A DNA stretch of 64,000 bases from Actinocatenispora sp963815125 (lineage in GTDB: Bacteria > Actinomycetota > Actinomycetes > Mycobacteriales > Micromonosporaceae), in NCBI GenBank assembly GCA_963815125.1, contig CAWFFM010000001.1, positions 1 through 64,000 on the forward strand, in the 5' to 3' direction. Below, piece after piece: positions 41,509-51,747 of this stretch. Made by a program: the position numbers and the translations under genes. Position 1 is the stretch's first letter. Each line of letters begins with the position of its first letter. A model generated the notes under the pieces. It did not search any database. It was given only the letters and a program-made list of their open reading frames with translations, and was not told where the DNA came from.

Positions 41509-41868
41509 TGGCTGTCCTCCATAAACCGGATCGATCCGCGCAGATGCTGCACCAGAAGGCGAAGGTGTTGAATCCATCCAATGCGCGTGCAAGCCTTGCG
41601 CTGCGACTCAAAGTACGCCATGCTGGCGGAGCGCGCAACTGGCGTTACGCTCGGTGGAGGATGAATCGGGTGTGCGCGATCTTAGGGCGCGAAAAAGTAA
41701 AGGGCCGGAGCGGGTGATGGTTGGCGCCTACCCGCTCCGGCCGTGCAGTCAGACCCAGCGGTGCGGTGCACGGCCGGGCCGACGTGGACTGTCTACCACG
41801 CCGTACGCGTGGCCGGCATCTGCGTCGCCGGTGCGGCGCCCGCCGCGTACCCGCGACGGAGGAAGACC

Positions 41869-42318
41869 ATGCCCGAGAAGACCATGCCCGAACAGAGCAT
41901 GCCCGAACAGAGCATGCCCGGACTGACCCTGGACGCGATGCTGGCCGAGTCGCCGCACCGGCTCGTCGAGCACCTGGGCAGTGTGGCGCTGTCGGAGATC
42001 CCGCTGACTCTCGCCCTGTACGACGCCGGTGACCCCACCGTCGACGCGCCGCCCGAGGTCGTCGGCTGGGTGCTGGTGCTGCCCGGTCACGCGCCGCTGA
42101 TCGTCGACGCCGACAACCCGCACCAGCTGGTGTACGCAAGTGACCTGGAGTCGGTGGACGAACGCTGGTCCGGCCGGCTCGGCGGCGCACTGACCGCCGT
42201 CGTCACCGCCTGGCCGCAGTACAGGCACCTGCGCGTCACCGTCCGTCCGGCCATTACCGGGCGGACGGTGAACCCCTCAAGCGTCGGGCGTCGAGCATTT
42301 TCCCCGAATAGCCGTTAA
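41869..42318 (+). CDS. Hypothetical protein with N-terminal MPEQS repeats
   Basis: 149 residues. ATG 41869 has GGAGGAAG upstream. The start contains a 15-bp tandem repeat giving MPEKT-MPEQS-MPEQS-MPG, so four ATGs are in frame and any could initiate. The core LDAMLAESPHRLVEHLGSVA, TLALYDAGDPTVDAPPEVVG, WVLVLPGHAPLIVDADNPHQ, LVYASDLESVDERWSGRLGG is acidic alpha/beta and not recognised. The last 15 residues run into the inverted-repeat element at 42295, so the native C-terminus may be altered. Confidence 0.55.
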   Translation: MPEKTMPEQSMPEQSMPGLTLDAMLAESPHRLVEHLGSVALSEIPLTLALYDAGDPTVDAPPEVVGWVLVLPGHAPLIVDADNPHQLVYASDLESVDERWSGRLGGALTAVVTAWPQYRHLRVTVRPAITGRTVNPSSVGRRAFSPNSR

Positions 42319-42437
42319 GTCCCTTTTGGTTAACTGTACATTCCGGGAAAATGGCCCTCCCAAGTACGGCGGAAGGTGCATTTTCCCCGATTGTCCCTTC
42401 GAAAGATTCAGACAAAACTACTATTCGGGGAAAATGC
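42295..42437. repeat. 143-bp element with 17-bp perfect inverted ends
   Basis: The left end GCATTTTCCCCGAATAG (42295-42311) is the exact reverse complement of the right end CTATTCGGGGAAAATGC (42421-42437). A third, direct partial copy GCATTTTCCCCGA is at 42378-42390, and a related TTCCGGGAAAATGG at 42341-42354. The interior is much more AT-rich than the neighbourhood. The layout resembles a miniature inverted-repeat element or a multi-site operator. It lies at the 3' end of one gene and 37 bp from the stop of TreY. Confidence 0.55.
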
Positions 42438-42474
42438 CCATCGGTGGTGATGCTGTACGTGGTGCGGGTTGGCG

Positions 42475-44721
42475 TCAGAGGCGGGCGAGGAGGGCGACCG
42501 GGTAGGCGGCGAGCAGGTCGGCCAGAGGGGCGCAGCCGGACCAGCCCCGGGCGGTGAGCACGTCCGTCCAGCCACCGTCGGGCAGGTCCAGTACGGTGTC
42601 CGACCACCCGCCGAGCCGCGCCAGCCCGACCGGCAGCCGGGTCGCCACACTCACCGCGCCACCACGGTCGTACGCCACCGCATGCTCGGCGGCCGGGCCG
42701 ACCACCGGGACCGGCGCATAGCCGGTGAACAGCGAGGAATGGTCCCGCCGCAGTCGCAGTGCCCGCGAGGTGAGCAGCAGTTTGGCCGCCCCGCTCGCAT
42801 CGACCGGCGGCAGCCAGCCTTCGTCGAGCCGGGCCAGCAGGTCGCGCCGCGTGCCGAAGTCGACCGGCCGCCGGTTGTCCGGGTCGACCAGCGAGTGGTC
42901 CCACAGCTCGCAGCCCTGATATACGTCCGGAACCCCGGGCATGGTCAGCTGCACCAGCTTCTGGCCGAGCGAATTGCTCCGGCCGGCCGCGGTGATCCGG
43001 TCGACGAACGCGGTCACCCGGCCTGCCAGCTCGTCATCGCGGTAGAGCCGGTCGATGATGGCATGCAGTGACGCCTCGAACCGCTCGTCCGGCTCGTTCC
43101 AGGACGTGGCGGTACGTGCCTCGCGCGCGGACTTCTCCAGTACGGCGTGCAACCGGTCGGCGGTGATCGGCCAGGCGCCGACCACGGTCTGCCACAACAG
43201 ATCCGTCACCGCCGGATCGTCCAGCGGTGCGGCGGCCTGCCAGCTTCCGAGCGCGTCACGCCACTCGTCGGGCAGTTCGGTCAGTACGGCCAGCCGGGCG
43301 CGGACATCCTCGCTGCGCTTGGTGTCGTGTGTGGACAGTGTCGTCATGCCGGCGGGATGTGTTGCCTGGCGGGCGATCATCGCCTGGTGGAATGCGTCCA
43401 CGTCGCGGGCCACGCCGGGCCCCCCGCCGACCTCGTTGGCGGCCAGGAAGGACGTGTACCGGTAGAACGCGGTGTCCTCCACGCCCTTGGCCATGACCGC
43501 ACCGGAGGTCTGCTGGAAACGGCGGGCCAGTTCGTCGTCCGCATCCGACAGCCGGGGCAGCAGTGCGTCCACCGTCGGAGCCAGGTCCGGATGCTGGGCC
43601 ACCGCACCGGTGGCCGCGGCGGCCAGATCGGTCAGGCCGTCGGGCAGGTAGGAGCGGTACACCGGGAAACAGGCCAGCATCTCGGCCAGCGCGGCGGCGG
43701 ACAGCTGCGGATCGAGATCGGGCACGAGGCGTACCAGCCGGTCCAGTTCGGCGCGCAGCATCCCGGTGGCCACGTCGAGCTTGCTGTCGTGCACCAGCTG
43801 GGCGTAGTCGCCGTCCCGGGAGATCAGAGCCTTCTCCCCGGCCGCGGAGACGAACAGCCCGGACACCTCGGCGAGTGCGTCGTACCCGGAGGTGCCGGCC
43901 ACCGGCCAGCTCGCCGGTAGCGTCTCGCCGTGCTCCAGGATCTTCTCCACCACCAGCCAGGCGTCCGGTGCGGCGTCACGCAGCCAGGTCAGGTAGCCGA
44001 CCGGGTCGACCAGGCCGTCCGGGTGATCGATCCGAATGCCGGCCACGTCACCGTCGGCGTACCAGCGCAACAGTTCGGCGTGGGTGGCCTCGAAGACCGT
44101 ACGGTCCTCGACCCGTAGACCCGCCAATTCGCTGACCGCGAAGAAGCGACGGTAGTTGAGTTCGTCTCCACGACGCCAGGACACCAGCCGGTAGTGCTGC
44201 CGGTCGTGCACCTGCGTGGGGGTGCCGGTACCGGTTCCCTCGGCGATCGGGAACCGGTGCTCGAAGTAGCGCAACTCATCGTCCACAACGGACAGTTGGT
44301 CGAGCGCGTCCGGCTCGTCGCCGAGGACCGGCAGTACGAGCCGGCCGCGGCTCCAGTCGATGTCGAACCAGTGCGCGTACCGGGATCCGGCCCCGTGGCG
44401 CAGCACATCCCACCACGCCGGGTTGGCGGCCGGTACGGCGACACCCATGTGGTTGGGCACGATGTCCACCACCAGGCCCAGCTTGTGCGCCTTCAGCGCC
44501 TCGACCAGTCGACGGCGGCCGGCCTCCCCGCCGAGTTCGTCATTGGCGTGGCTGTGATCGACCACGTCGTAGCCGTGCGCGGAGCCGGGGGCGGCCTGCA
44601 GGATGGGCGCCGCGTACAGGTGACTGACGCCAAGGTCGGCCAGGTAGTCGGCGAGGGCGGCGGTGTCGTCGAAACCGAAACCGGGCCGGACCTGTACCCG
44701 GTACGTGCTGCGCGGCGTCAT
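42475..44721 (-). CDS. treY: Malto-oligosyltrehalose synthase
   Basis: 748 residues. It converts the reducing end of maltodextrins to an alpha,alpha-1,1 linkage, the first step of the TreY-TreZ trehalose route. GH13 subfamily 26 features: STYRVQVRPGFGFDDTAALA, YLADLGVSHLYAAPILQAAP, GSAHGYDVVDHSHANDELGG, VVDIVPNHMGVAVPAANPAW, nucleophile region ADGDVAGIRIDHPDGLVDP, acid/base region AWLVVEKILEHGETLP, and the TreY-specific STHDTKRSEDVRARLAVL. C-terminal beta domain GCELWDHSLVDPDNRRPVDF. It starts one base after the TreX stop, same operon. TreZ is not found in this window. Confidence 0.93.
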   Translation of the reverse strand: MTPRSTYRVQVRPGFGFDDTAALADYLADLGVSHLYAAPILQAAPGSAHGYDVVDHSHANDELGGEAGRRRLVEALKAHKLGLVVDIVPNHMGVAVPAANPAWWDVLRHGAGSRYAHWFDIDWSRGRLVLPVLGDEPDALDQLSVVDDELRYFEHRFPIAEGTGTGTPTQVHDRQHYRLVSWRRGDELNYRRFFAVSELAGLRVEDRTVFEATHAELLRWYADGDVAGIRIDHPDGLVDPVGYLTWLRDAAPDAWLVVEKILEHGETLPASWPVAGTSGYDALAEVSGLFVSAAGEKALISRDGDYAQLVHDSKLDVATGMLRAELDRLVRLVPDLDPQLSAAALAEMLACFPVYRSYLPDGLTDLAAAATGAVAQHPDLAPTVDALLPRLSDADDELARRFQQTSGAVMAKGVEDTAFYRYTSFLAANEVGGGPGVARDVDAFHQAMIARQATHPAGMTTLSTHDTKRSEDVRARLAVLTELPDEWRDALGSWQAAAPLDDPAVTDLLWQTVVGAWPITADRLHAVLEKSAREARTATSWNEPDERFEASLHAIIDRLYRDDELAGRVTAFVDRITAAGRSNSLGQKLVQLTMPGVPDVYQGCELWDHSLVDPDNRRPVDFGTRRDLLARLDEGWLPPVDASGAAKLLLTSRALRLRRDHSSLFTGYAPVPVVGPAAEHAVAYDRGGAVSVATRLPVGLARLGGWSDTVLDLPDGGWTDVLTARGWSGCAPLADLLAAYPVALLARL

Positions 44722-44722
44722 C

Positions 44723-46840
<2,118 letters not shown>

Positions 46841-46943
46841 CGATGTCCTCCGGGTGCGCAGCCGTTGTCCGACGGAAAGAACCTAGCTCACCCAGGTCAC
46901 CGGGCCGGCTCTGCCGTCCCTGCCACATCCAGGGCATGCCACC

Positions 46944-46957
46944 ATAAGTATTCTTAT
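46944..46957. promoter_or_regulatory. AT-rich inverted repeat upstream of treX
   Basis: ATAAG-TATT-CTTAT is a perfect palindrome in an otherwise GC-rich gap, about 105 bases before the TreX start. Such an island, followed by ATACTAACAAAG, could be an operator overlapping the promoter. No known regulator binding consensus is claimed. Confidence 0.3.
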
Positions 46958-47015
46958 ACTAACAAAGGGCAATCAACCGCTCCGGTCCGAAAGGGCGGCG
47001 AAAGGCATGGTCAGC

Positions 47016-47060
47016 GGCGTGCCCGGTGGATGCCGGAATCCGGCATCCACCGGGCACGCC
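47016..47060. terminator. 22-bp perfect hairpin downstream of the 47,079 gene
   Basis: The left arm 47016-47037 and right arm 47039-47060 are perfectly complementary (GGCGTGCCCGGTGGATGCCG and so on) around a single central base. It lies 18 bp beyond the stop of the minus-strand gene ending at 47079, so it probably ends that transcript. The near-zero loop is unusual for a terminator and would also extrude as a DNA cruciform. Confidence 0.5.
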
Positions 47061-47078
47061 GATGCTCGGTTCGGGTGG

Positions 47079-47420
47079 TCAGCCGCGCAGGTGATGGGCC
47101 AGCGAGCCGACCGGGCAGAGCATGAACGGGCGGCCGCAGGAGCACTGGTCGGCACCTGCGCCGGGCACCTGTATCCGGTGGTGCGTCTCGATGATCTGCA
47201 GGACGAAACGCCGCCACAGGCTCGGATCCTCGACGACCGGCCACAAGGCGCCGTCCGGCATCTCCTCGGCGGGCACCGCCCGGGCGGCGGGCACGGCCGT
47301 ACCGGCGGGCACTGGTCGTACCGGCCGGCAGTGTCGTACCGGCCTGCACCGTGACGATGTCGGGTACGGCTCCGCCGTCGGGCGCGACGTCGGGACTGTG
47401 GGTACGAGACGAGTGAGCAT
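47079..47420 (-). CDS. Small hypothetical protein with C-terminal cysteine cluster
   Basis: 113 residues from ATG 47420. The first half is a low-complexity Pro/Val/Arg stretch with repeated (C)RPVR and VPA units, probably disordered. The second half is structured: MPDGALWPVVEDPSLWRRFV, LQIIETHHRIQVPGAG, then ADQCSCGRPFMLCPVGSLAH with three cysteines resembling a small zinc finger. Similar ends occur in actinomycete small proteins of unknown role. An inverted repeat ACAAC-TACAT-GTTGT lies at 47539-47553, upstream. Confidence 0.5.
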   Translation of the reverse strand: MLTRLVPTVPTSRPTAEPYPTSSRCRPVRHCRPVRPVPAGTAVPAARAVPAEEMPDGALWPVVEDPSLWRRFVLQIIETHHRIQVPGAGADQCSCGRPFMLCPVGSLAHHLRG

Positions 47421-47599
47421 CCTGTGGCCCCCTGTTCAGGTGCGTCGTCGCCGAATGGGCGCGGCGCGTCGGGTGGCCCGGTGCGGCCGGAGGCAAAGGG
47501 CGGCGACCAGCAACGGAGTGATGTCAAACAGTATCTGTACAACTACATGTTGTGATATTTCGCGCAGGTCGTCAACCCGGCTCGCGAAAAACCACCTGG

Positions 47600-48754
47600 T
47601 CACCGCACTGCTGCGTACCGGCCCAGGACGATCCGGGCGATATTGCGCAGCGAGCCGGTACCCGGGCTGAAGTACTGGTCGTGTGCCGACACGCCGGAGA
47701 CCCCGAAGACCCGGGCGCCGAAGGACGGATCGGCCGGCTCGGTGCCGTGGCCCACGCCCAGTACCTGGACGTCGGGTACGTCCCGGATCCAGTCACCGGC
47801 GGCGCAGCCTGCCCAGACCCGTGCGCTGGTGTGCAGATCGGCGGCCCGGTCGGTGCCCATCCCGGGGCTGCCCACCGCGACCAGGTCCGAGACCTGCCGC
47901 GGCAGCCGGTGCGCGGCGAGGCCCAGCACCACCGAACCGTAGCTGTGGCCCACGACGCTGATCCGGGCCGTCGGCCGCCCGGCGGCCAGCCCGTGGACGA
48001 ACCGCGACAGCGCGGACGCCCCCGCCCGGGCCAGCTCCTCCCGCGCGGCGGCGCGGCCAAGGTCCGGCGGCGTGCGGTAGCCGAGCCAGGAGATCACCGC
48101 GACGTGGCTGCCCGGCGACAGCGCGCGGGCCTGCGCGTACAGCGACTCCCCGGCCCGCCGCGGCGAGCGGTACGGATGCCGCGCACTGATCCGGCCGAAG
48201 TCACCCAGCGTGGTGCCGACCCCGGGTACCAGCACGGCGATCCGCTCGGCGTGCGTCAGGTCGCCGTACACCTCGGCGATCCGGCCCGCGCCGCGCGGAT
48301 CGAACGCCAGCAACTGACGGCCGGACCGGGCCCAGTTCGCGTACGTCCCACCGGTCGCGGTGGCGGTGCGGGAGTTCGCGGTGTAGCGCAGCCCGACCGG
48401 CACCCCGTCGAGATTGCCCACCACGGTGGGGAACCGGGCAGCCAGCCTGTCCCCGGAGCCGGCCGGCAGCTGCTGGAAGAATCGCGCCACCGCGCGTGGG
48501 GACACGCTGCGGGGATCAGGTAACGGGCGCCCGTCCAGTCGGGTGTGCAACCACTGCCACTCCTGCGCGGAGACCGGCAGCGCCGCGGTCGCCGATCCGG
48601 GCGTGAACAATGCCACCACGACGCCGGGCAGTGGCACCATGAGCACCACCAGTAGCGCCAGGACCGACTGTCGGACTCCCGGCCACCATCGGGTACATGC
48701 CTCTGCGCAGCGGCTGAGGACCTGTCGGGGGAGAAATTTCACTCGGCCGGCCAT
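47600..48754 (-). CDS. Secreted or membrane-anchored alpha/beta hydrolase (DUF1023)
   Basis: 384 residues from ATG 48754. A hydrophobic segment VRQSVLALLVVLMVPLPGVV at about residues 27-46 is a signal or anchor. The DUF1023 core has RQLLAFDPRGAGRIAEVYGD, RIAVLVPGVGTTLGDFG, VISWLGYRTPPDLGRAA, and the nucleophile elbow ISVVGHSYGSVVLGLAAHRL (Ser near residue 271), followed by LVAVGSPGMGTDRAADL. The final His is probably in FGVSGVSAHDQYF. The frame stays open further upstream through the 88-bp repeats, but that stretch has no start context and is not coding. The substrate is unknown. Confidence 0.82.
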   Translation of the reverse strand: MAGRVKFLPRQVLSRCAEACTRWWPGVRQSVLALLVVLMVPLPGVVVALFTPGSATAALPVSAQEWQWLHTRLDGRPLPDPRSVSPRAVARFFQQLPAGSGDRLAARFPTVVGNLDGVPVGLRYTANSRTATATGGTYANWARSGRQLLAFDPRGAGRIAEVYGDLTHAERIAVLVPGVGTTLGDFGRISARHPYRSPRRAGESLYAQARALSPGSHVAVISWLGYRTPPDLGRAAAREELARAGASALSRFVHGLAAGRPTARISVVGHSYGSVVLGLAAHRLPRQVSDLVAVGSPGMGTDRAADLHTSARVWAGCAAGDWIRDVPDVQVLGVGHGTEPADPSFGARVFGVSGVSAHDQYFSPGTGSLRNIARIVLGRYAAVR

Positions 48755-48950
48755 CGCCGCCCCATGCTGCCCTACCCCCACCCACAGGCGGCCCCCCACC
48801 CCCGCCACGTGTGGCCCACCCCGCTCGCGCCCCCAACCGGCCCAGACCGCCCCGTGGTCCGGTGCCCCGCGCCGCGAGTTGGTCCTGTGGTCCTGCCCGG
48901 TTCCGGGTTCCGGAGCACGGACGTGGCGCCCAAGCGCCCACGTCGACCCC

Positions 48951-49213
48951 GTAACGCGGGGTCCGGGGGCTCGGCCCCCGGGTGGAAAGGCGAAACGACC
49001 CGGTCCGCGTTTTCCGCGGACACGGGTCGCCCATCGTCGTAACGCGGGGTCCGGGGGCTCGGCCCCCGGGTGGAAAGGCGAAACGACCCGGTCCGCGTTT
49101 TCCGCGGACACGGGTCGCCCATCGTCGTAACGCGGGGTCCGGGGGCTCGGCCCCCGGGTGGAAAGGCGAAACGACCCGGTCCGCGTTTTCCGCGGACACG
49201 GGTCGCCCATCGT
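48951..49213. repeat. Three tandem 88-bp repeats, each with two strong hairpins
   Basis: Copies begin at 48951, 49039 and 49127 with an exact 88-bp period and are essentially identical. The last copy ends 2-3 bp from the 3' end of tRNA-Gly. Each unit holds CCGGGGGC-TCG-GCCCCCGG (48963-48981 in copy 1) and a 14-bp interrupted stem CGACCCG/GTCCGCG with a TTTTC loop (48996-49029). In the tRNA direction the second hairpin is followed by TTTCGCCTTT, so each unit looks like a terminator. Identity between copies implies recent amplification. Confidence 0.85.
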
Positions 49214-49215
49214 TG

Positions 49216-49288
49216 AGCGGACGACGGGATTCGAACCCGCGACCCTCACCTTGGCAAGGTGATGCGCTACCAGCTGCGCTACGTCCGC
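49216..49288 (-). tRNA. tRNA-Gly(GCC)
   Basis: 73 nt without encoded CCA. Acceptor stem GCGGACG/CGTCCGC, D stem GCGC/GCGC, anticodon stem TCACC/GGTGA around loop TTGCCAA (anticodon GCC), T stem GCGGG/CCCGT with TTCGAAT loop, discriminator T, as required for bacterial glycine tRNA. All four arms pair fully, with one G-T wobble in the T stem. The three 88-bp repeats follow at its 3' side. Confidence 0.95.
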
Positions 49289-49376
49289 GTGACGCGCTGA
49301 CGATGCTATCGCACGGTGGGCGCGGTGACGTAGCGAGGGGAGCATCGTACCGGTGACCGGAGGGCCGGAACCGGGC

Positions 49377-50552
49377 TCAGCGACAGCGCGGCAGGGCAGC
49401 GAGTTCGTGCACCCGTACCAGGGCAGGTGGGCGGCCGACGGTGCGGTCGGGTGGGTAGCCCACGGTGAGCCCGTCGTCGGACGCGACCGTGTAGCCGTAG
49501 CTGTCGGTCAGTCGGGTGTAGGAGCCCGTACGCAGGTCCGCGGCGAACTGCGCGGTGCCGTCGTCCCAGGTGACGAGGTTGCCGGCGACGCGTACCCACT
49601 GCACGTTGCGGCCCTCCGCCACGGTCACCGCGCGGACCGGTGCCGGCCAGCCGGCCCGCCACGTCCACAGGGTCCGTACGTCGGGACTGGCCCAGGCGAG
49701 CGTCTCGCGGGTCGAACCGGCGACGTACGCGGGGCCGCGCAGTGTCCGCAGCGCTGCGGGCACTGCGACGGGTGTTCCGCGGCTCATGGACACCGCGTGC
49801 AGTTCGGTGAGGGTGTCGGGGGCCGGGGATTCGGCCCAGGCGAGGGAGTGGCCGAGCAGGAACGGCGCGCCGGCGTGGCCGACCCGTACGACCTGGTCTG
49901 TCGCGGTGGCAAGGTCGTAGCGGTGCAGCCGGGTGGTGCCGTCGGCGTCGCCGGTGGTCCAGGCGGCGTGGCCGTCGGAGATCACCGGGTACGGCATCGG
50001 CCCGTCGACCGGCCGGCCGGTGCTGGTCACGGCGTTGCCGGCGAGTATCCGTGGTGTGCGCCCGGTACGGGAGTCCCACCCGTAGAGGGTCCACCCGGCC
50101 AGGTCTGCGGGGTCGTGACTGATCGAGAAGATCAGGTGACGGCCGTCGTACGCGGCGCCGAACAGTTGGTCGGTGCGGGGGCGCTGGAGCGTCAGTACGG
50201 TACGCCGGGTGTCGTGGCCGTGGGTGTCGCGGCGCAGCAGTACGACACTGCGCCCGGCGCCGTGCCGCGATTCGACGACGGCCGCGCCGCCGTCCGGGCC
50301 GACCGCGTGCACGGTGAGCGTCTCGCCCGAACGCTGTGCCAGACGCCCCGCGGTGAGCCGCGCCCGCCACTGCCGGGGCAGCGCCACGGGGCAGAATCCG
50401 GCGGCTGGTACGGACCGGGTCCCGCCGGTCGCGTCGTGCACCGGGTGCCGGCCGGGTGCCGTACAGCCGGCCAGCCCGAGCCCGCCGCTCGCCGTGATCA
50501 GCACGGCCAGCAGAGCGACGACGGAGGTTCGGCCGCTACCAGATGTAGCCAC
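49377..50552 (-). CDS. Lipoprotein with TolB-like beta-propeller
   Basis: 391 residues from GTG 50552, which overlaps the end of the upstream protease gene. The signal peptide with lipobox is VVALLAVLITASGGLGLAGC. Repeated propeller blades have the form LFGAAYDGRHLIFSISHDPA, TLYGWDSRTGRTPRILAG, YPVISDGHAAWTTGDADGTT, LLGHSLAWAESPAPDTLTEL and NVQWVRVAGNLVTWDDGTAQ. No catalytic residues are recognised. It is probably exported and membrane-anchored, and co-transcribed with the cysteine protease. Confidence 0.75.
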   Translation of the reverse strand: MATSGSGRTSVVALLAVLITASGGLGLAGCTAPGRHPVHDATGGTRSVPAAGFCPVALPRQWRARLTAGRLAQRSGETLTVHAVGPDGGAAVVESRHGAGRSVVLLRRDTHGHDTRRTVLTLQRPRTDQLFGAAYDGRHLIFSISHDPADLAGWTLYGWDSRTGRTPRILAGNAVTSTGRPVDGPMPYPVISDGHAAWTTGDADGTTRLHRYDLATATDQVVRVGHAGAPFLLGHSLAWAESPAPDTLTELHAVSMSRGTPVAVPAALRTLRGPAYVAGSTRETLAWASPDVRTLWTWRAGWPAPVRAVTVAEGRNVQWVRVAGNLVTWDDGTAQFAADLRTGSYTRLTDSYGYTVASDDGLTVGYPPDRTVGRPPALVRVHELAALPRCR

Positions 50553-51450
50553 GGCCGCCGTTGATGGTGACGATGGTGTCCGAGGACATCGTCGAATAGG
50601 CCGGTACGCCGGAGGACCACGAGATGCTGCCCGCACCGTGCACGGAGTCCTGGTAGCGGGTGTAGGCACCGGAACTGCTGTATCCCCGGATCGTGAAGAA
50701 GTGGAAGATCTCCTGGTTTCCGGGGTGGCCCACCAGGTGTGGGCCGCCGGGTACCTCCCACGCGTCGCCGACGATGTCGAAGCCCCGGTCGATGTCGCCG
50801 ACCAGGCGTTGCCGGAAGGTGGCCTTGTCCGCCTTCGTGGGCGCGTACGGCAGAGCGGCCGGTTGGTAGCGCGCGCCCTCGTCGCGCAGTGTGTAGCTCA
50901 GCACGTCGGCGACCGGGTAGCCGGTCCGGTAGGAAGCCGGTACGCGGGCCGTGGTCCCGGACCATGCGGTGCCCTCGAAGCTGGTACGCAGCAGGCCGGC
51001 GGCGGCGGACTGGCCGAGGGTACGACCACGTGCCGCGACGGCGCCGCTGACCGCGGCCGGTCCGCACCAGTACGAGTTCTGCTGCGCCTGCTGGGTGCCG
51101 GGCAGTGCGACCGCCGTGGTGGCGGCGGTGAGGTGGGTGCCGTGTCGGTCGCGTCGGGACTGCCGGTGGGCGAGGTGCAGCCGGGCCCGCGCGGTCCGGT
51201 GTTTCATCAGCCTGCGGTCGGCGGCGGACAGCCGGATGTGCGGATCGGTGTCGTGCCTCGCCTTGTACCTGGCCAGTGCGGAGGCGGCGGACACAGCGGA
51301 TGCCGGGCGCAGTGCGGATACCGGGTGTTCAGCGGATGCCGGGTGCAGACCCGGAGCCGAGCCCGCGGCGGGTGCCGAGCCGAGCGCGAGGAACATGGTG
51401 CCGCCGGCCAGCGTGGCCAGCAGGATGTTCGTACGGGTGCTGTGACGCAT
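50536..51450 (-). CDS. Secreted C39-like cysteine peptidase
   Basis: 304 residues from ATG 51450 (GGGAGGACCG upstream). Signal peptide: NILLATLAGGTMFLALGSAP. An Ala/Ser/Pro repeat linker (PASAEHPVSALRPASAVSAA) follows. The papain-like domain begins QQAQQNSYWCGPAAVSGAVA (Cys near residue 129) and has FDIVGDAWEVPGGPHLVG, IFHFFTIRGYSSSGAYTRYQ (His) and DSVHGAG (Asp). This is the C39_2/BtrH-like arrangement of secreted actinomycete peptidases. Substrates are unknown. The 17-bp overlap with the lipoprotein gene indicates one transcript. Confidence 0.82.
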   Translation of the reverse strand: MRHSTRTNILLATLAGGTMFLALGSAPAAGSAPGLHPASAEHPVSALRPASAVSAASALARYKARHDTDPHIRLSAADRRLMKHRTARARLHLAHRQSRRDRHGTHLTAATTAVALPGTQQAQQNSYWCGPAAVSGAVAARGRTLGQSAAAGLLRTSFEGTAWSGTTARVPASYRTGYPVADVLSYTLRDEGARYQPAALPYAPTKADKATFRQRLVGDIDRGFDIVGDAWEVPGGPHLVGHPGNQEIFHFFTIRGYSSSGAYTRYQDSVHGAGSISWSSGVPAYSTMSSDTIVTINGGRGYIW

Positions 51451-51747
51451 CGGTCCTCCCGTGGTGAGCCGCCGTGCCTGCCCGGCGCGGTTGCGGCCGC
51501 GCCACCGTCTGGCGTACCGGACGTCCGGTGACTGGTCGGACCCGAGATCACTGAGGCACACGCTAGACCGGACCGCACCGGTGAGCCCGGCTTTGCCGGC
51601 ATTACCCACGTTCGGGCGATGGACGGTACGGCCGGAGCGAAGTGGTTGCTGGTGCGGCCCACCGTGCGGGACGCAGGTGCGACCAGGTCGGCCCGACTGC
51701 AATGATCGCTGCACCGATCACCACCGCTGAGCAGGAGAGGTAGCCCT

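Noticed and set aside
48951..49213. Possible CRISPR array because of three equal-length direct repeats
   Set aside because: The 88-bp units are head-to-tail without spacers, are strongly palindromic, and no cas genes are in the window.
48772..49345. N-terminal extension of the DUF1023 gene, and separate frames through the 88-bp repeats
   Set aside because: The open frames arise from repeats whose 88-bp period is not a multiple of three plus high GC. The DUF1023 signal segment begins at 48754, and no start context exists upstream.
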